Part shown: positions 35,301 through 48,221 of the stretch, piece after piece | Layout: each line of letters begins with the position of its first letter | How positions within the stretch are numbered: the stretch's first letter is position 1 | NCBI GenBank assembly: GCA_008360975.2 | Contig: CM039184.1 | Span: forward strand, 71,154,556 to 71,218,555 | Length of the DNA stretch: 64,000 bases | Direction of reading: 5' to 3' | Source of the DNA: Lichenostomus cassidix | Lineage: Eukaryota; Chordata; Aves; Passeriformes; Meliphagidae | Made by a program: the position numbers and the translations under genes | Notes under the pieces: model-generated | Databases searched by the model: none | Seen by the model: the letters and a program-made list of their open reading frames with translations, nothing else | What the model was told of the DNA's origin: nothing

Positions 35301-38021
35301 GTGATTAAATTCCCAACTCTATATCAGCTTGCTTATCTTTTTTACCCATTCATATTCCTGGGGGAAAAATATAGGTTTGGAGGGGGATTAGACAAGGAAA
35401 AGATGGAGTTTTGTTTTATTTGTGTTAAATTAAAGGAATTGGCAAGCTACTTAGAAAGAAACTGGAGAGACCAACAGTAGAAGTTAGATCACTGTGAGAA
35501 ACAGGAATATTAAACTGCTTTGTACAGGGGTGATGGGATCACATAAAATTATTATTTTCCAAAAAAAGATTTATCAAAACATTGTAATATCATCATAATT
35601 TGTCAGCAATTGTGAAGCCCAGGCACCTCAGGCAACTTTTCAAATTTTACATAATCTTCAGTGTCTATGGGAAATACAATGAAATATGCCCTGTTCTTAA
35701 CTGATTCCTTTTGCACCACATTTTTCACATAGACTTGGCTGTTGGCTTTTCTCTGCTAAGTAAGGGTTTCAACAAGTGAAGAAGATGGATGGCCAAACCA
35801 ATCAGCTCCAGAATATGAAAAGGTCAAAGCACTCAGCGAGCACACTGCGGACTGTTTGCAGATAACCCAAGCAAAATGAATCAGATAACTTTCTCTTAGA
35901 ACAAACAAAATAAGGAAACTAGAAAGTAGCTCAAGATGGTAATGTTTTCTTTATGACTTGAAGACCACCATGCACAGCACTGTGGATAAGAAACAGGATA
36001 GAAGTCCTTTCCTGGTCTATCCTGTTGAAATAGAAGAGAGCAAAAGTAAATAGTTTGCATTTGTAACGATGAATAGATTTGCGTCAACATATAAAGTAAA
36101 TTAAGACTGATGTGTGCAAGCAGAGAAATGCTGTTAACTTTTGTGTATGGTTACAGCTTTCTTCTTTGTCAGGGTTTTAAATGAGAGGCTTGTAGAAACA
36201 TGACCTCTACCACGGGCAATGGCCACAGCCAAGCGGAAGGAGCACAGTGCTGTCATGGTCTCTCGTTGTGGTCTCCAATGCCAACAGGCCTGTATTGCAA
36301 TAACTGAATTAAAGCCTAAGATTTAATGTTTTGCTGGGCAGTGCTGAGGGATTCCTGCCCTGCAGGGCTGTGAAAACTCCACTGATGTCAGCAGAGCATG
36401 GATGAGAACCCCTGGAATGGCAGAGGTGCCTGTCTGCTGGCACCACAGGACCAGCAGAACCTGCCTTCTCACCTGGACAAACTCAGTGCTCCTAGGAAGA
36501 GAAAACTGTTCAGAAAGATCAGAGGAATTACGTGGTTGCCAAATCCTCCCAAATCAGTATGTGTGCTAATTTTTAATGGGTTTCTGTTACTTTCAGGCTT
36601 ATCTTTAGTTGCTGCTCTACTGCACTTGGCAGGAGAGAAATAAATAGAAGCCATTATTGCTGCACTATCTTGAATACCAAGCATGTTTTCATTCCATCTA
36701 GCTAACATGAGTAGAAGATAAACTGGCAGCTTATTTCCTCTTTATTTACCAAAATAAAGGAGAGTGATAAGTGGAGACCTCATGCAGAGGAAGCTGTGGT
36801 GGCTCTGGAGGGTACATCTGTACAACCACATGTGAGATAAAGACAATAATATTGTTTTGAAAGGCACATGAACTGCCACTGACAGATGTGTATTTTATTT
36901 CTATTTCCATCCTGAACAGTTTGTGGGGATTTGGGAGAAATAAAAGCCTGGGTGTTTAGTGAAACATCCCTCATCTTGTGAGGAAGCTTCACCTTAGCCC
37001 ATGTGAGATCTTAACTCCCACTCAAGTAACATGGAGGAAGAGACCTTGTTGTAACTTTGAGGAAGGACCTTTGCCCAGTGATATTACCCTGACACTTTTT
37101 TGATAAATACAGATGTCCAGCTTTGGGAGAAGAAATATTTTGATCTGCCTTTCATACAATAACCACTCTCTCTGTATTGGGAAAACAGACTAATGGACAA
37201 AAAATGAACTACAAGATCTATACAAAGCATTGCTTTTTGCAGGTATTGTCAGCTTAAAATAGCCCCCATTTATTTCAGGAGCCTTATAAATCTCACTGGG
37301 CTTCAGTGATGGACTGAGGTGTTAAAACCCCTTAGCAAGTCTGGGCTCTGGTATTTAAGACTCCTGCTGGAAAAGTGTGGTGGAAGGCAAAGGGGAAGGG
37401 AGGTGGGGTGGAAAAACCCTCATCATGTGGAGGTGTAGGCACGTGAAGTGAAACTCTAACTACAGTTTTAATTGCAAATGCGTAGTGGAGGCAATGGAGC
37501 TGCAATGCTCTGCCCCATTAAGACTCCAAGCCCTAACACTGGGGTGATCTGACTCACTGGAGGATGAGAAATTTAATGTGCTGTACTGCTTGCTGCAAAC
37601 AACATTTGACTTCAAAACAGTGAGTATACCAGAGTTGTTCCAAGCTGTTCCAAGCAGATAAGATTTAAACCCAGCATGCTAGCTTTACATTGGTGACTAA
37701 TGATTGAATAGAGGTGCAGAGCAGAGGTACCTTCAGGTAGGTAATCTCACTGGGTAAATGAGATTTGGACTGTGTTTTCTAGCAAATTTAGACTTAGAAT
37801 AAATTATACTTTTTTAAAAAATTACAGGCCCTGTTGGAATTGCACTTTGCATCTCATATAGGTAAAAAATGCATGTGTAGTCAGTCCATTAGTACATAGC
37901 TGCCTCCCTGAGGTGTGCAGCCCCAGCACCTGCACAGTCATCTGGATGTGAACTGTTCCCATGGATCCATCCCCATCAGCCATTCACTGGATAGGCATCT
38001 CCAGATGGAGGCACCAACTGG
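29321..38021. other. Unique noncoding DNA
   Basis: No gene is supported. The longest minus-strand open frame of the window (29107-29718) starts in unique DNA here and ends by reading through the ACAGGG array and island. It has no known domain and no homology that I recognise. An A12 run at 30331-30342 and a possible tRNA-derived SINE relic near 34.9 kb are the only repeats I noticed. The part 35,540-35,840 is AT-rich and non-repetitive. Confidence 0.6.
34903..34982 (-). mobile_element. Possible tRNA-derived SINE relic
   Basis: On the minus strand the segment reads 'tagcctgatggtcaggcactctcctgagcagtaagagatct' followed by 'aaacttaaactctc' (in pieces). This resembles the tRNA-like head of old amniote SINEs ('gtggttagggcactctcctgggactcaggagacctgggttcaa'). 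A box A-like TAGCCTGATGG is visible, but the box B region is badly decayed. It is not a functional tRNA gene. Confidence is limited because I compare with a remembered consensus. Confidence 0.35.
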
Positions 38022-38670
38022 GAATCATAGAATCATAGAGTGGTCTGGCTTGGAAGGGACCTTAAAGCTCATCAAATTCAAATCCCCAGCCATGGGCAGG
38101 GATGCCACCCACTAGACCAGGTTGCTCAAAACCCCATCCAGCCTGACCTTGAACACTTTCATGGGTGGGCCATCCACAGCTTCTTTGGACAACCTGAGCC
38201 AGTGCCTCAACACCCTTCCAGTAAAGAATTTCTTCCTAATATTGTATGTAAACCTACTCTCTGTCAGTTTAAATCAATTCTCCCTTGTCTTATCACTACA
38301 TATCTTGTAGAAAATCCCTCCCCCCACCTCTCTTGTAAGCCCCTTTAGGTACTGGAAGGTGCTATAAGGTCTCCCTGGACTGTCCTGTTGTACAAGTTGA
38401 ACAACCTCAACTCTCTCTTCATAGCAGAGATGCTCCATCCTTCTGATCAGCTTTGTAGCCCTCCTCTGGCTTCACTCCAGCAGGTCCATCTCCTTTGTAT
38501 GTTGTGGGCCCCAGAGCTGGACACAGAGCTCCAGGTGGGGTCTCACAAGAGCAGAGCAGAGCAAGAGAGGAAATCACCTCCCTTGACTTGCTGGTCACAC
38601 TGATTTCTGAGCTGCAAAGGCACATTGCCAGGCCGTAGGGAGCTTCTCATCAATCTAAAAGCAGCACCCC
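38022..38670 (-). mobile_element. CR1 LINE fragment, antisense, about 650 bp
   Basis: This is the largest transposon in the window. From the left it shows the antisense 3' terminus 'gaatcatagaatcatagag', then 'ggaagggaccttaaagctcatc', 'ccatgggcagggatgccacccactagaccaggttgctcaaa', 'gtaaagaatttcttcctaat', 'gtactggaaggtgctataaggtctccctgga', 'ccagagctggacacagagctccaggtggggtctcaca' and 'gagcttctcatcaa', in CR1 consensus order. It is 5'-truncated within the late coding/3' untranslated part. Around 38,600 a block of roughly 20 bases expected between 'cacactgatttctg' and 'agctgcaaaggcacattgcc' is missing. Open frames across it are antisense shadows. It is inactive. Confidence 0.95.
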
Positions 38671-40299
38671 TTAAAATGTATCAGGACTCATCATGAAAGC
38701 AGTACCCCTCAAAAGCAGCTCTCCCATCCCTTCCTCTTCCATTGAGCTGTAAATGCCAGGAGCTAATGATCAAAAAACCTCACACTGAACTGAAAGAAAC
38801 AAACAACAACAAAATCTCCCAGTGCTCACCCATCAAACTAAGCACAAACTTCCATGTGTTTGGACATCTTATTTCTATGTAACAACTGATTCTTCTCATT
38901 TAGGGCCACTGGACAACGACATATTTTTGTTTACCTGGATGAAGTCAGTCTCCTGTAGGAGAGGACAATTAGGCTTCTGGGTTTTAGCAGCTTTGTAACC
39001 TCCTAGAGTGCACCCTACCATTTATACCTGCTCATTCTCTCAGTATTGGGGCAAGATGAATCCTGAGCCTTTATACCCACAGCTTGGCAGTTAAACTGAG
39101 TTCCCTGTGGATGTAAATGCATTCAACCATAGCACAGGAAAATCCCAAATACCAGCATCAAAGGATACTTCTCTTCTTAATGCCACAAAATCATAATTCC
39201 TTCCTGCCAACAAAACAACTTCATAGTGGCTCATGGCAGATGAAGGATTTTTTTTTGATTGTTGGTTCAGATACTTGTGCTGGAAACATCTTTTATATTT
39301 ATTAAAACCTGCTGGGTCTTAAAACATTTTGCTCAGAGAAGGGACTTAAAGATGTAACCCAGAAAAAGCATCAGCTGCTTGCCACATGAGAGGATTAAGG
39401 ACAACAATTTGTCAAGAGTGTGACAACTATATTCCTTAGAGCACATGGAATCTCATGAAACTCTTACAAACATTCATGTCTTTTGCTTTCAATATGCAAC
39501 AATCTGTTATGAACAAATGTCCACACACAGGAGCATATGAAGACTTGCACTCACAGGTGAGCCAAGAGGCATTTTCTTTCCCTTTGAAATTTCCCTGAGA
39601 ATGACTCCTTTTTTTCCTAACCCCTCTATTAGCTGTTCTCTTGTACCTGTGAGGACATAAATACCAAGTTACAGTTCCTGGTTCAGCTGGTGCAGCAGGC
39701 AGCTCAATTCTACCCCAGCTGTGTCTAGACAATGCCAAAAGCAAGAAAATCAGTGTTCTGGTAAAGGGCTAAAATGTGAAATAATTGCCTAGAATTGTAA
39801 CTTTAGAGGGATTAAAAATGAGCCTGTCACAGCCACCAGTGAACAGCCCTATACAAATGAAATTTTTCTTCCAAAAAGAATCAAATCTATGTTTACTGTT
39901 GATCACTTAATACTCCAAGGCTTGCAGAGCACTTTACAATTTCTCCTTCACTTTAACCCTTGTCTCCCGCCTGCAGTCTGGAAAGTCTGGTAAGCAAATG
40001 AAATGGATTCAATTTCTCCCTTTTAAGACTTTTGCTATGTTGGACCTCAGATCCCTGTCCTTCTGACAAACCTTTAACTGCATCTTCCCCCTAAAGTCTC
40101 CTTCCCTAAAACATAGGAGTGGAACTTCCAGCTGGTTCTTTAACTTGGTGTTGTGGACAATAGAAAACTATTCAGGTAGTCTTACTGGGCATAAAACAAT
40201 AACAGCTCAGAAGAAATATTTGGTTTTAATTATTGCTGCTCTAAAATTAATGTGATTAATCTTATTTACTACCTCACCGATGACTATTTAACCTTAGTC

Positions 40300-40420
40300 A
40301 CATTCTTATGAGGCAAGTAAGTAAATGGCAGTGAGGAAGATTCCCAGCCCAGAGCTAGGTTTGAAACAGTGGCAAAGGCCAAGTTCACGACTCCTGCCAG
40401 TCTTCTCCACAGACTGTTTT
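40300..40420 (+). mobile_element. Possible ancient MIR/L2-like remnant
   Basis: The string 'attcttatgaggcaagtaagtaaatggcagtgagg...cccagagctaggtttgaaac...gttcacgactcctgccagtctt' follows the order of the MIR/L2 3' region ('ccctatgaggtaggta...aagtggcagagctgggatttgaaccca...tctgactcc'). An upstream phrase 'gcagagcactttacaatttctcc' at about 39,925 is also MIR-like. Matches are short and gapped, so this is tentative. Confidence 0.3.
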
Positions 40421-43100
40421 AAAATGTGGGGTTTTTTCCCAATGTGATGGGCAGCATCCCTTGCTTCTCCCAGAAAGACTCAACAGGAAGAGGAAGCACC
40501 ATTTCATGCTTCTGTAAACAGAATCAGAAGGAGATCAATTGAGGGAATGAGGACAATAATCATTGGGTAATCTTTAAAACTTCTGTTTAATTCCCACAAG
40601 GATGCAGGGGCAAGTTTCCAGAGGTGCCACTACCTAAAAAGATATGCTTAATGCCTGATCACTCTGTAAAAATTAAGATACAGACCAGGCACCTTGGAGT
40701 GACATAATAGGATGTTATTTCTACTTTCACTGTTGCTCACTGGTAACTAAGTTCACCAGCAGATCCATAGAGCAGAATAAAAATATTCTGATAGAAATAC
40801 TCCAGGGAAAAATTGAGACTTGTAAAATCATATATTGAAGTTTTCACAGTACCATATGATTTTGTAACAAAGTTTTCTATATCCTGGTTATTACCATTTA
40901 GCACTGGAATGAAATTCCATTTGAAGAAAGAAAAAGAAAACAGGGTTTGGTTTTCCTTAAACCCTTTATCCCAGAATTGGGCAGTATTTTATCAACATTT
41001 TTGAATGCACAGGCCTCTGCTTTTTAATTGTCAGTTTAAAATATTAAATACTTAATATTTCAGTGCCATGGAAATTAGAACATTCAAACAAACAAAATCT
41101 TTCTTAACCATGTCACAAATGGCATTCCAGCATTGACTTCCTTTTTCACAGAAGATTCATTTCCTATTTTAGGGGCAAAAAACACCTTTGAAAATTTCAG
41201 TCTAATGGTTCCATCTTCACTTTCATTAGTTTGACAAAAAAAATACGGCTGACAAAACCAAAGTCACTTACTAACAGCCACAATAAGCCTCATGTCACCT
41301 TAGCATTGGCAGGTCAGTTGGGTATATTTCCAAGAGTGCTGGAAGATCTGGGGCACAGCCTAAGGCAGGCTTTTCAGGACCCTCATTTCTTAAGCAAAAG
41401 TTTGTTATGGTATCCATGGGGAAGTTCAGAGACTGAAATTTCCCAAATCACAATATTTTATCATTTGCCTATTTGTTTGCTTGCTTGCTTTTAGCTACTC
41501 TGCAGAAAAAAACTCCTATTTTCAAAAGGGGACCTTTTCCAGAAGTTTATAAATGCACATCATGTATGTCAACCATAACTGATTGAAATAAATTCCTTGC
41601 AAAAAGGAGGAATTTGACATGGGCATAGGCAACTCCCCTATGTGAACAACACTTTGCATGCTTCACTATCTTAATTTGAGCAAAGCTGAACAGAGCCATG
41701 CCCAGTAAGTGGATACCTTTGGAAACCATACCTCTATTATTCAGTGCTTGACAGTGTCTCAGAAGATAGGAACATTACCTGAAGTGTATTTTGCAGCTAT
41801 CCAAAACCCCAAGTTTGAAACTCTACAAAATTAAGAAGTTTGTGGTTGTGCTCAGCCATGACCCTCAGCTTGGGTGTCCCAGCCACCCTGTGACAGGAGC
41901 ATCCTGCCTTACACTGGCAGAGGAAGCCCTGGAGGAAGCCCCTGGACCTGTGCCCAAAGTCTTAAAACCAAGGACTGGTGACTTGCAGCCAATCTGGGGA
42001 CCAGGTTCCTTTGGGAGCTCTGAGCTCTTTATATATTTGAGGCTGTCACTTCTTCCTGCATTTTGAAGCAGATGCTGCTCCTCCCAAATCCCATGCTGAG
42101 GGGACTACATGCCAAAAGCAGCATGATTTTTTCCTCTTCCCTGTGCTTTTCCCAAGAAGGAGACAGCTTAGCCTGTGATGCTTTCCAAAGATGATATAAC
42201 ATTACCTCGGGGAGGCTGTGCCCCCAGTGCTGTTAGGACTCTGTCACACCACATCAGTCTGGAGCACAGGCTTCTTCCTTGCTCCATGGTACACAACCAG
42301 CTCCTTCCAGCAAGAGTTTTACAGCAAGCTCACAGTTGCTTTAAATTAGAAAATTTGGCAGTTGGCCAAAGAAAGGAGCAGGGAGCTTGTTCAGCTGAGA
42401 CAGTTACAAAACTCTCTGAAAGAGCATCAAGCTTCAGATAGGTTTTCACCAAGTACCTTATTTGTCATCCCGGCATTTAAATTTGTTTTAAAGGGTTTGA
42501 AATCACCAAAAATTACCTGCTGGCTTGAGTCTACAACTGTTACAGTACCCAACCGGAGCATGCTGCTTTCCCTGAAAAATCAGATGTCATCTACTCAACC
42601 GTGAAGGTAAGTTGTAACTGATTCCACTTTCCTGAACTGACTTCTCTGAAATGCATTTGGAGAAGGGAATGCAATAGAAAGATATTTCAGAAAAATGCAT
42701 ATTTTTGCTGAAACATGTGATTCTGTTGGAAATTGACTGTGGTGGCGTCTCAGTGAAATCTGTTTATGTATCTTGTCTTGTAAGAGAAGAGTAATGAACT
42801 TGGATGTTTATGCACATAACATCCCCACCAGAAAGTTAGCAGACAGATTGTTTAAAAATCAAGGATGTAATTTTCTGGGGGGGAGGGGAATTGTTTTAAA
42901 TGTCTACCTTTCACAGTGTTCAGGGTTATTAAATTACCTAAAACATTTTTAAAGTATTTCTCTCTATCTAGCATTAATCTAACATTCCACCAACCCAGAC
43001 CAGAGATTATCTTGGTTTTTTCGCTCATGAATGATTGCATCATCATTCCAAATCTTCACTTTAAGCATAGTTGCTATGGTTTCATAGAAACTTGTTTTGC

Positions 43101-43114
43101 AAAAAAAAAAAAAA
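43101..43114. repeat. Poly-A tract (A14)
   Basis: A run of 14 A with no recognisable retroposed element on its 5' side. Listed as a simple homopolymer. Confidence 0.8.
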
Positions 43115-46044
43115 TCTATAAATACCAAATAAACCATTTAGCTTCAGGCTTGTGCTGTTGTAAAGTTAAGCTCCTGCATTTTAGTTATTAAACTCTCACA
43201 AATATATTCATTTGTTATTTTTCTGGTGTGTTTCTTCTGCTTGGTTGGTTTTTCCAATGTCATTTTACTTTTTGCACTTCCACTGCTACCAGCAGTCTGC
43301 TGTGTGCCTGTGTGTAGGCTGGAGAGAGAACGTGTGCTGTTAAATACAAATGAAATGCCGAGTCTAAGTGATTAATCACAATCTTGGTCTGGGTAGGTGA
43401 GAGTATAAGTGGATTAGCAGTTTCAAGCTCCCTTTTTCCCCCTGGGTCTCTGGTTACCATTACCCAGGCAAGGCTGAGGCAAACATTGCCTGCTGCCCAA
43501 AACCTGATACTCACAGTGGGGGCTAATTTTTCTTACCCACTCATTTTCAAGGAAATGATGAAGCTTTTCAGGCTGAAGTTTTAGGAAAATATGGGTGTGA
43601 GCGCAGCATTACCCACAGCCCTTGGAGCTGTACAAGCTATGGAAATTCAATAACAGGAACCTGCTTCAGAAATCACACAACTATTGTGTTCTGTAGCACA
43701 CTGTTTTTAAGAAGAAGATAATCCCTTCTTCCTGTAATGCCTGCTCCCTGTTTTCCTTGACTTGGGACAACTTCAGCTGTGCTACTGGAGCAGATTTACC
43801 CTGGTGAGAATGGAGGACTCATGTCAATGCCTCTAATGCTGCGTTCCCATGGATCACACTGTGAGAAATGTATTTAGGAGTTGAGAAACACAGAGCAGAG
43901 AGGGCAGGGAAAAGGGTGCAGAAAATCAAAACTGGAAGAGGAGGAGCTGATATGTCTGCCCACTATCATGGAGGAAATCCTAAAATCCTGTTCTCTTTGA
44001 AGCTGCCCCTGTGTTAAGTTTGTGCTGAGTGGGAAGCCCACCATCACCATCCCCGCTGAACTCTGGAAATGCAGACATAGGAACACCCCCATCATGTCAC
44101 CTGGGTGAGGACTACATGGTGCAGGGATTGGAAAGTGTATTCCCCCTCTTAGCGCTTGCCTATTCCTTGTCATTCCTCTGCAATACCCCACTAATGTGGT
44201 AGGTAGATGGGAGTTAAGGGTGGTAAAGGCTGGTCCTGCTCCATGTTCCTTAATGGTACTGGGGGCAGGTGGGTTTCTGAAACTGAATGTCTCAGCCAAA
44301 GGGACTGCTTCTGGCTCAGCAGCAGTGATAGGGAACGATGCAAACAAAGAAGGTAGTGTTTGGTTAACTCATCCCCTCCATCATGTCCTCACTTCACTGT
44401 TGCACTTATCCATGGTTCAGTCACAGTGACAAGGTGAAGAGGTAGATGGAAATCCACTTTTTTGAGAGCTGGGTTTGAGTGCCTGCAGGAGAAGTTCTGT
44501 CCAATTCACAGAGCTAACTTATATCTTTAATTCTCTGTGACATGTCCATGCACAAGTCCTTCCCATGCACTGGTAAGCCTGATTTTCAGAGTCCTTGAAC
44601 AGATGCTATATGAACATTGCGTACACTGTCATTGCATGATCAAATAACATCCCTGTTACCAAAGGGACACATTGCAAATGATAAAACTACAATTTAGATT
44701 CACCAGGAAAACTTTGCCTCACAGGGAAGGAAAAATCCTAAGGCTGTAAACTTTTACAGAATTAATGGACATTTTAAAAGTGTTTCTAATTCAGAGAGGT
44801 TGCTTGTCTCAGATAGAAGACAGGTCCCCCTCCATTTTCACTGCTGAAGTAGATTCTCTGTTAATCAAAAGGACAGCAAAGTGATTATGTGATTGCCTTG
44901 GCAGAGAAATCCAGAGTCTTTGCAGGCTCATCTTCATGGTCCTACCTGGAAAACAAAGGCTGCAGATGAGATAACCACTGGGCAGATTTACATTTTAGTT
45001 ACTGACATCAGGCTGCAACTGTCAGCAAAGGGGATTTATTTCTGCTCCCAGTCTCTCTAAAGTAAAAGGTGCACATCGGTAGTAATCTCTCTGTTGGGCT
45101 GAAGAAGGAATCTAGATTATTCTGATTTCCCAATGCTGAAATAAATTGTTCATGTTCTTCATAAATTAGTATTCAGCTTCTATTTTTGGAAAAGCAGTGT
45201 GAAACTGTTCCTGGTTGCCTACCCTCATGCCTCACCTGATGGTGGATATTGATACAGATGGGAAAACCCAAAAGTGGTGAAAGCAGAACAGCAAAGCACC
45301 TGACCCAAGTCTTCAAAGATACTTTACAGTTTCACTAAACCTTAGAGTAGGGATGGAGCCATATGACCAAAGAGTCTACACGTTTCTGTTAGGTTTAGGT
45401 GTTGGGACGAACAGAAGTGTTTGTATAAAACTAAATCTTATCACAGAGGATAATGAGGATCATTTTAAAAGGGGAAGAATAGGCTATGAATAATGGGAAA
45501 CATATCCTGGCAGGGAGAGATATACAGTTATAAAATAATCCAGAGGGATAGAAGGGGAAAGTCTCACTGGCTGGGATGTTTCACTCACTCTGGGCAAACC
45601 TAGCAGAAATCTGTGGGGAGCAATCTTTCCTAGGCTGAGATGTGATAGTCCATATGTTGTGCTGGCTCAAATGTATTGGCTCATCTTCAGTCTATCTACT
45701 GGATTTGTCCTCCTCATCCATGTGAGTATCACATCTCTCAGACCCAAATGGGGTGCAGCCTACAGAACTGGAGGCCAGATCTCAAAAAAATTAATGGAGA
45801 TAGTTGATTTGGTTTGGACACCATCAGGCCACCCACCCTATTTTCAGCTCACACTCTCCCCTTCTCTTTTGGAGAGACCCCAAAGCCAAAATCAGACATC
45901 CTGCAAAAAACAGGAACATCTCCTTGGCAGAAGCCCAAGGTTAAAATTAAGGGAAGGGATAAGGAAGGTTTAAGGAAGGGAACTGTTCAGTTAAGGGGAT
46001 GGGTTTTTTCATTGTAATTCATGCACTCTGTTTTATTTCTGTCC

Positions 46045-46113
46045 TTTTTTTTTTTTTCTGCTACATTCTTCAAGAAAAATATCTTTCTTTCCCAAAAAAA
46101 AAAAAAAAAAAAA
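46045..46113. repeat. Opposed homopolymers: T13 then A20
   Basis: T13 at 46045-46057 and A20 at 46094-46113 are separated by 36 bases, so the two tracts are complementary and could pair. No retroposon body is recognisable around them. They are probably independent homopolymers, but the arrangement would give a stem-loop in single-stranded form. Confidence 0.8.
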
Positions 46114-48209
46114 TTGAGAGCAGGAAGAGCATTAATGGCTGAGGTGGGACCTGAAATGTAGTTTAAAAAATGTGCAATAAAAACAGGGAGTGACATTGCT
46201 ATAAAACCAAGGAGACTTGGAAGGGCAGAGCTGAAGAGATGTGTCCCCAGCCTGCTCACCCCACCTCTTTCCACTGGTCTGATGTGCCTCGTGACTGCAG
46301 TCAGGCCAGTGTAGGAGTCCCATCACTGCAGCACAGGGGAAAGTGATTTGTGAGGTGCTGAGAGAGAGACCTCCCTCGGGTTTTTTACCCCTTGGAAAAA
46401 ACAGAGAAATCTGAACTTTTTCTGGATTTGTCCAGGAAAACTCTCCCTTTTCTTGGAGAGGGACTCTCCTGGTGCTGGAGCATACATCTGCTATTCTCAC
46501 TAGCAGTTACAACTCAAGACCAAAAGTCTTTTTCCTTTGCAGGAGTCTATAAAAACTTGATGTTATGCCAGCCTTACTAGCCCTGATGTTCCTGCACAGC
46601 GCCAGTGTGCTGCCTTTCAATGCATTTGGGATTGAATCTACTTCCCCAACTCATCCCAGACCGCTATTTGCAATCCTTTTTCACTATCATCAAACAGTGG
46701 AAATGCAGAGATGCATGTAGATTACTCTTAGTATCCATTCCCTATTCTAGACACCCTGTTGGTATTTATTTTACAGAGCAATTGGCTCCTTTGACTCTCT
46801 ATAAGTTGCAGCACTGCACAGACACGCTTTGAAAGTTGTCTTCCAGAAACTGTCTGTTTTGGCCCCTAAACCTGAGATCATAGCCCTGCATTAGCAACCC
46901 ACCCAGTCCCACACATCTTTGCTTGTCTCCTCCTGTGAATTACCAACCTGGTAGTCTCCTTCTCACAGACCTTCCACCTCTCTGGTGTGTCTGTGTGTTT
47001 CCCCAGGGTAAACCACTTTACCACTTCCTCACAGGAGGGCCCTGAGGGGGTCTGCTGGCAGCTGTTCCTCCCCAAAGTTACAGTGGTTGATGTGCCATCC
47101 TGTAACCTGCTCCAATGATGGGGGAAGGCACTCTACAGCTTCTGGACAGCTGATATCCCAGTGGAAAGACCAAGGCTGCTTTGGCCTCTCTTGAGTTACT
47201 GTTTGTGTCGTTCAGCGCAGATATTCCTGCTAGACAGTGGTGATACATCTGCAGATGACCTCTGAGCACCATCTTCGAGGTGGGGCAGCAAGTTTATTCC
47301 AGGGAGATGCAGCAGTTTTGGGAGTGGGAATAGGATGGACTATGCTCCAGCAAAACAGCTTGCATAAAGGTCTGGTGTCTGGATAACAGCTCCTGCTCTT
47401 CTCCTGGAAGAAGGGAATTTTCATTTCTTTCCCTATCTTGGGTAAAGGGAAAAGAAAATTAAGAAAAAATGTTCCCTTTACTGACCCAACTTCATCATAA
47501 TGAACTTCACTGTATGTCCGAGCGTCCCACAGGGGAATTCAAAGATCAAGTAACATTGACAATCAGGCAGATGGAAACAGTTTAGGCAGGATGAGCAGGA
47601 CCAGTGGTCCTGGCTAACTGTGACACAGGTTGTCCTATTCCCTGTCCCCTGCTTCTGCACCCTGGGAGAGAGCAGGCACTCTCTGTCCAGGGTTGGCCCC
47701 CAGGGTCTCAGAGGGGCTGTGATGGATAGCCTGCATGGACCTCCATGACTGTGCAGTGAATATTATTTGATTCTTTAGAGAAGGGACTGCATTTCACTGT
47801 GTTTTAAGCTTTACATATGGGTTACACTGCTTTACATTGGACTGGGGTTTTGGAAGCTGCGTTGGAGACTGACTTCAGCTTTTTAAAAAGAATTGAGAGT
47901 TTCTTCTGCAGGACTGCCTAGGATGTCTACCTCCATGCTGACAGGCCACATGCCTCAGTCCTGATTCAAAATTTCTTTTCATGGAGTTTCTCAGACAGAA
48001 ATACATCACTTTGCACTGTGTCACAGCTGAACAATGCCTCCTGCAGTACCAGGAGGTGCCTAACTTGTAGGACCTGTTCTGTACAGCTGGTCTGAGAGCC
48101 TACTCTGGACCTGGCTGGAGTGCTTTTCTCTGACAGATCTATCAGAATATAGAAAAAAAAATTATTAAATGCAGATAATCCTTAAACACACCTGGAGAAA
48201 ATATCCAGG

Positions 48210-48221
48210 AAAAAAAAAAAA
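48210..48221. repeat. Poly-A tract (A12)
   Basis: A simple run of 12 A in unique DNA with no attached element. Confidence 0.75.

Noticed and set aside
38040..38348. 102-codon plus-strand open frame
   Set aside because: It lies entirely inside the antisense CR1 fragment and is a shadow of the transposon.
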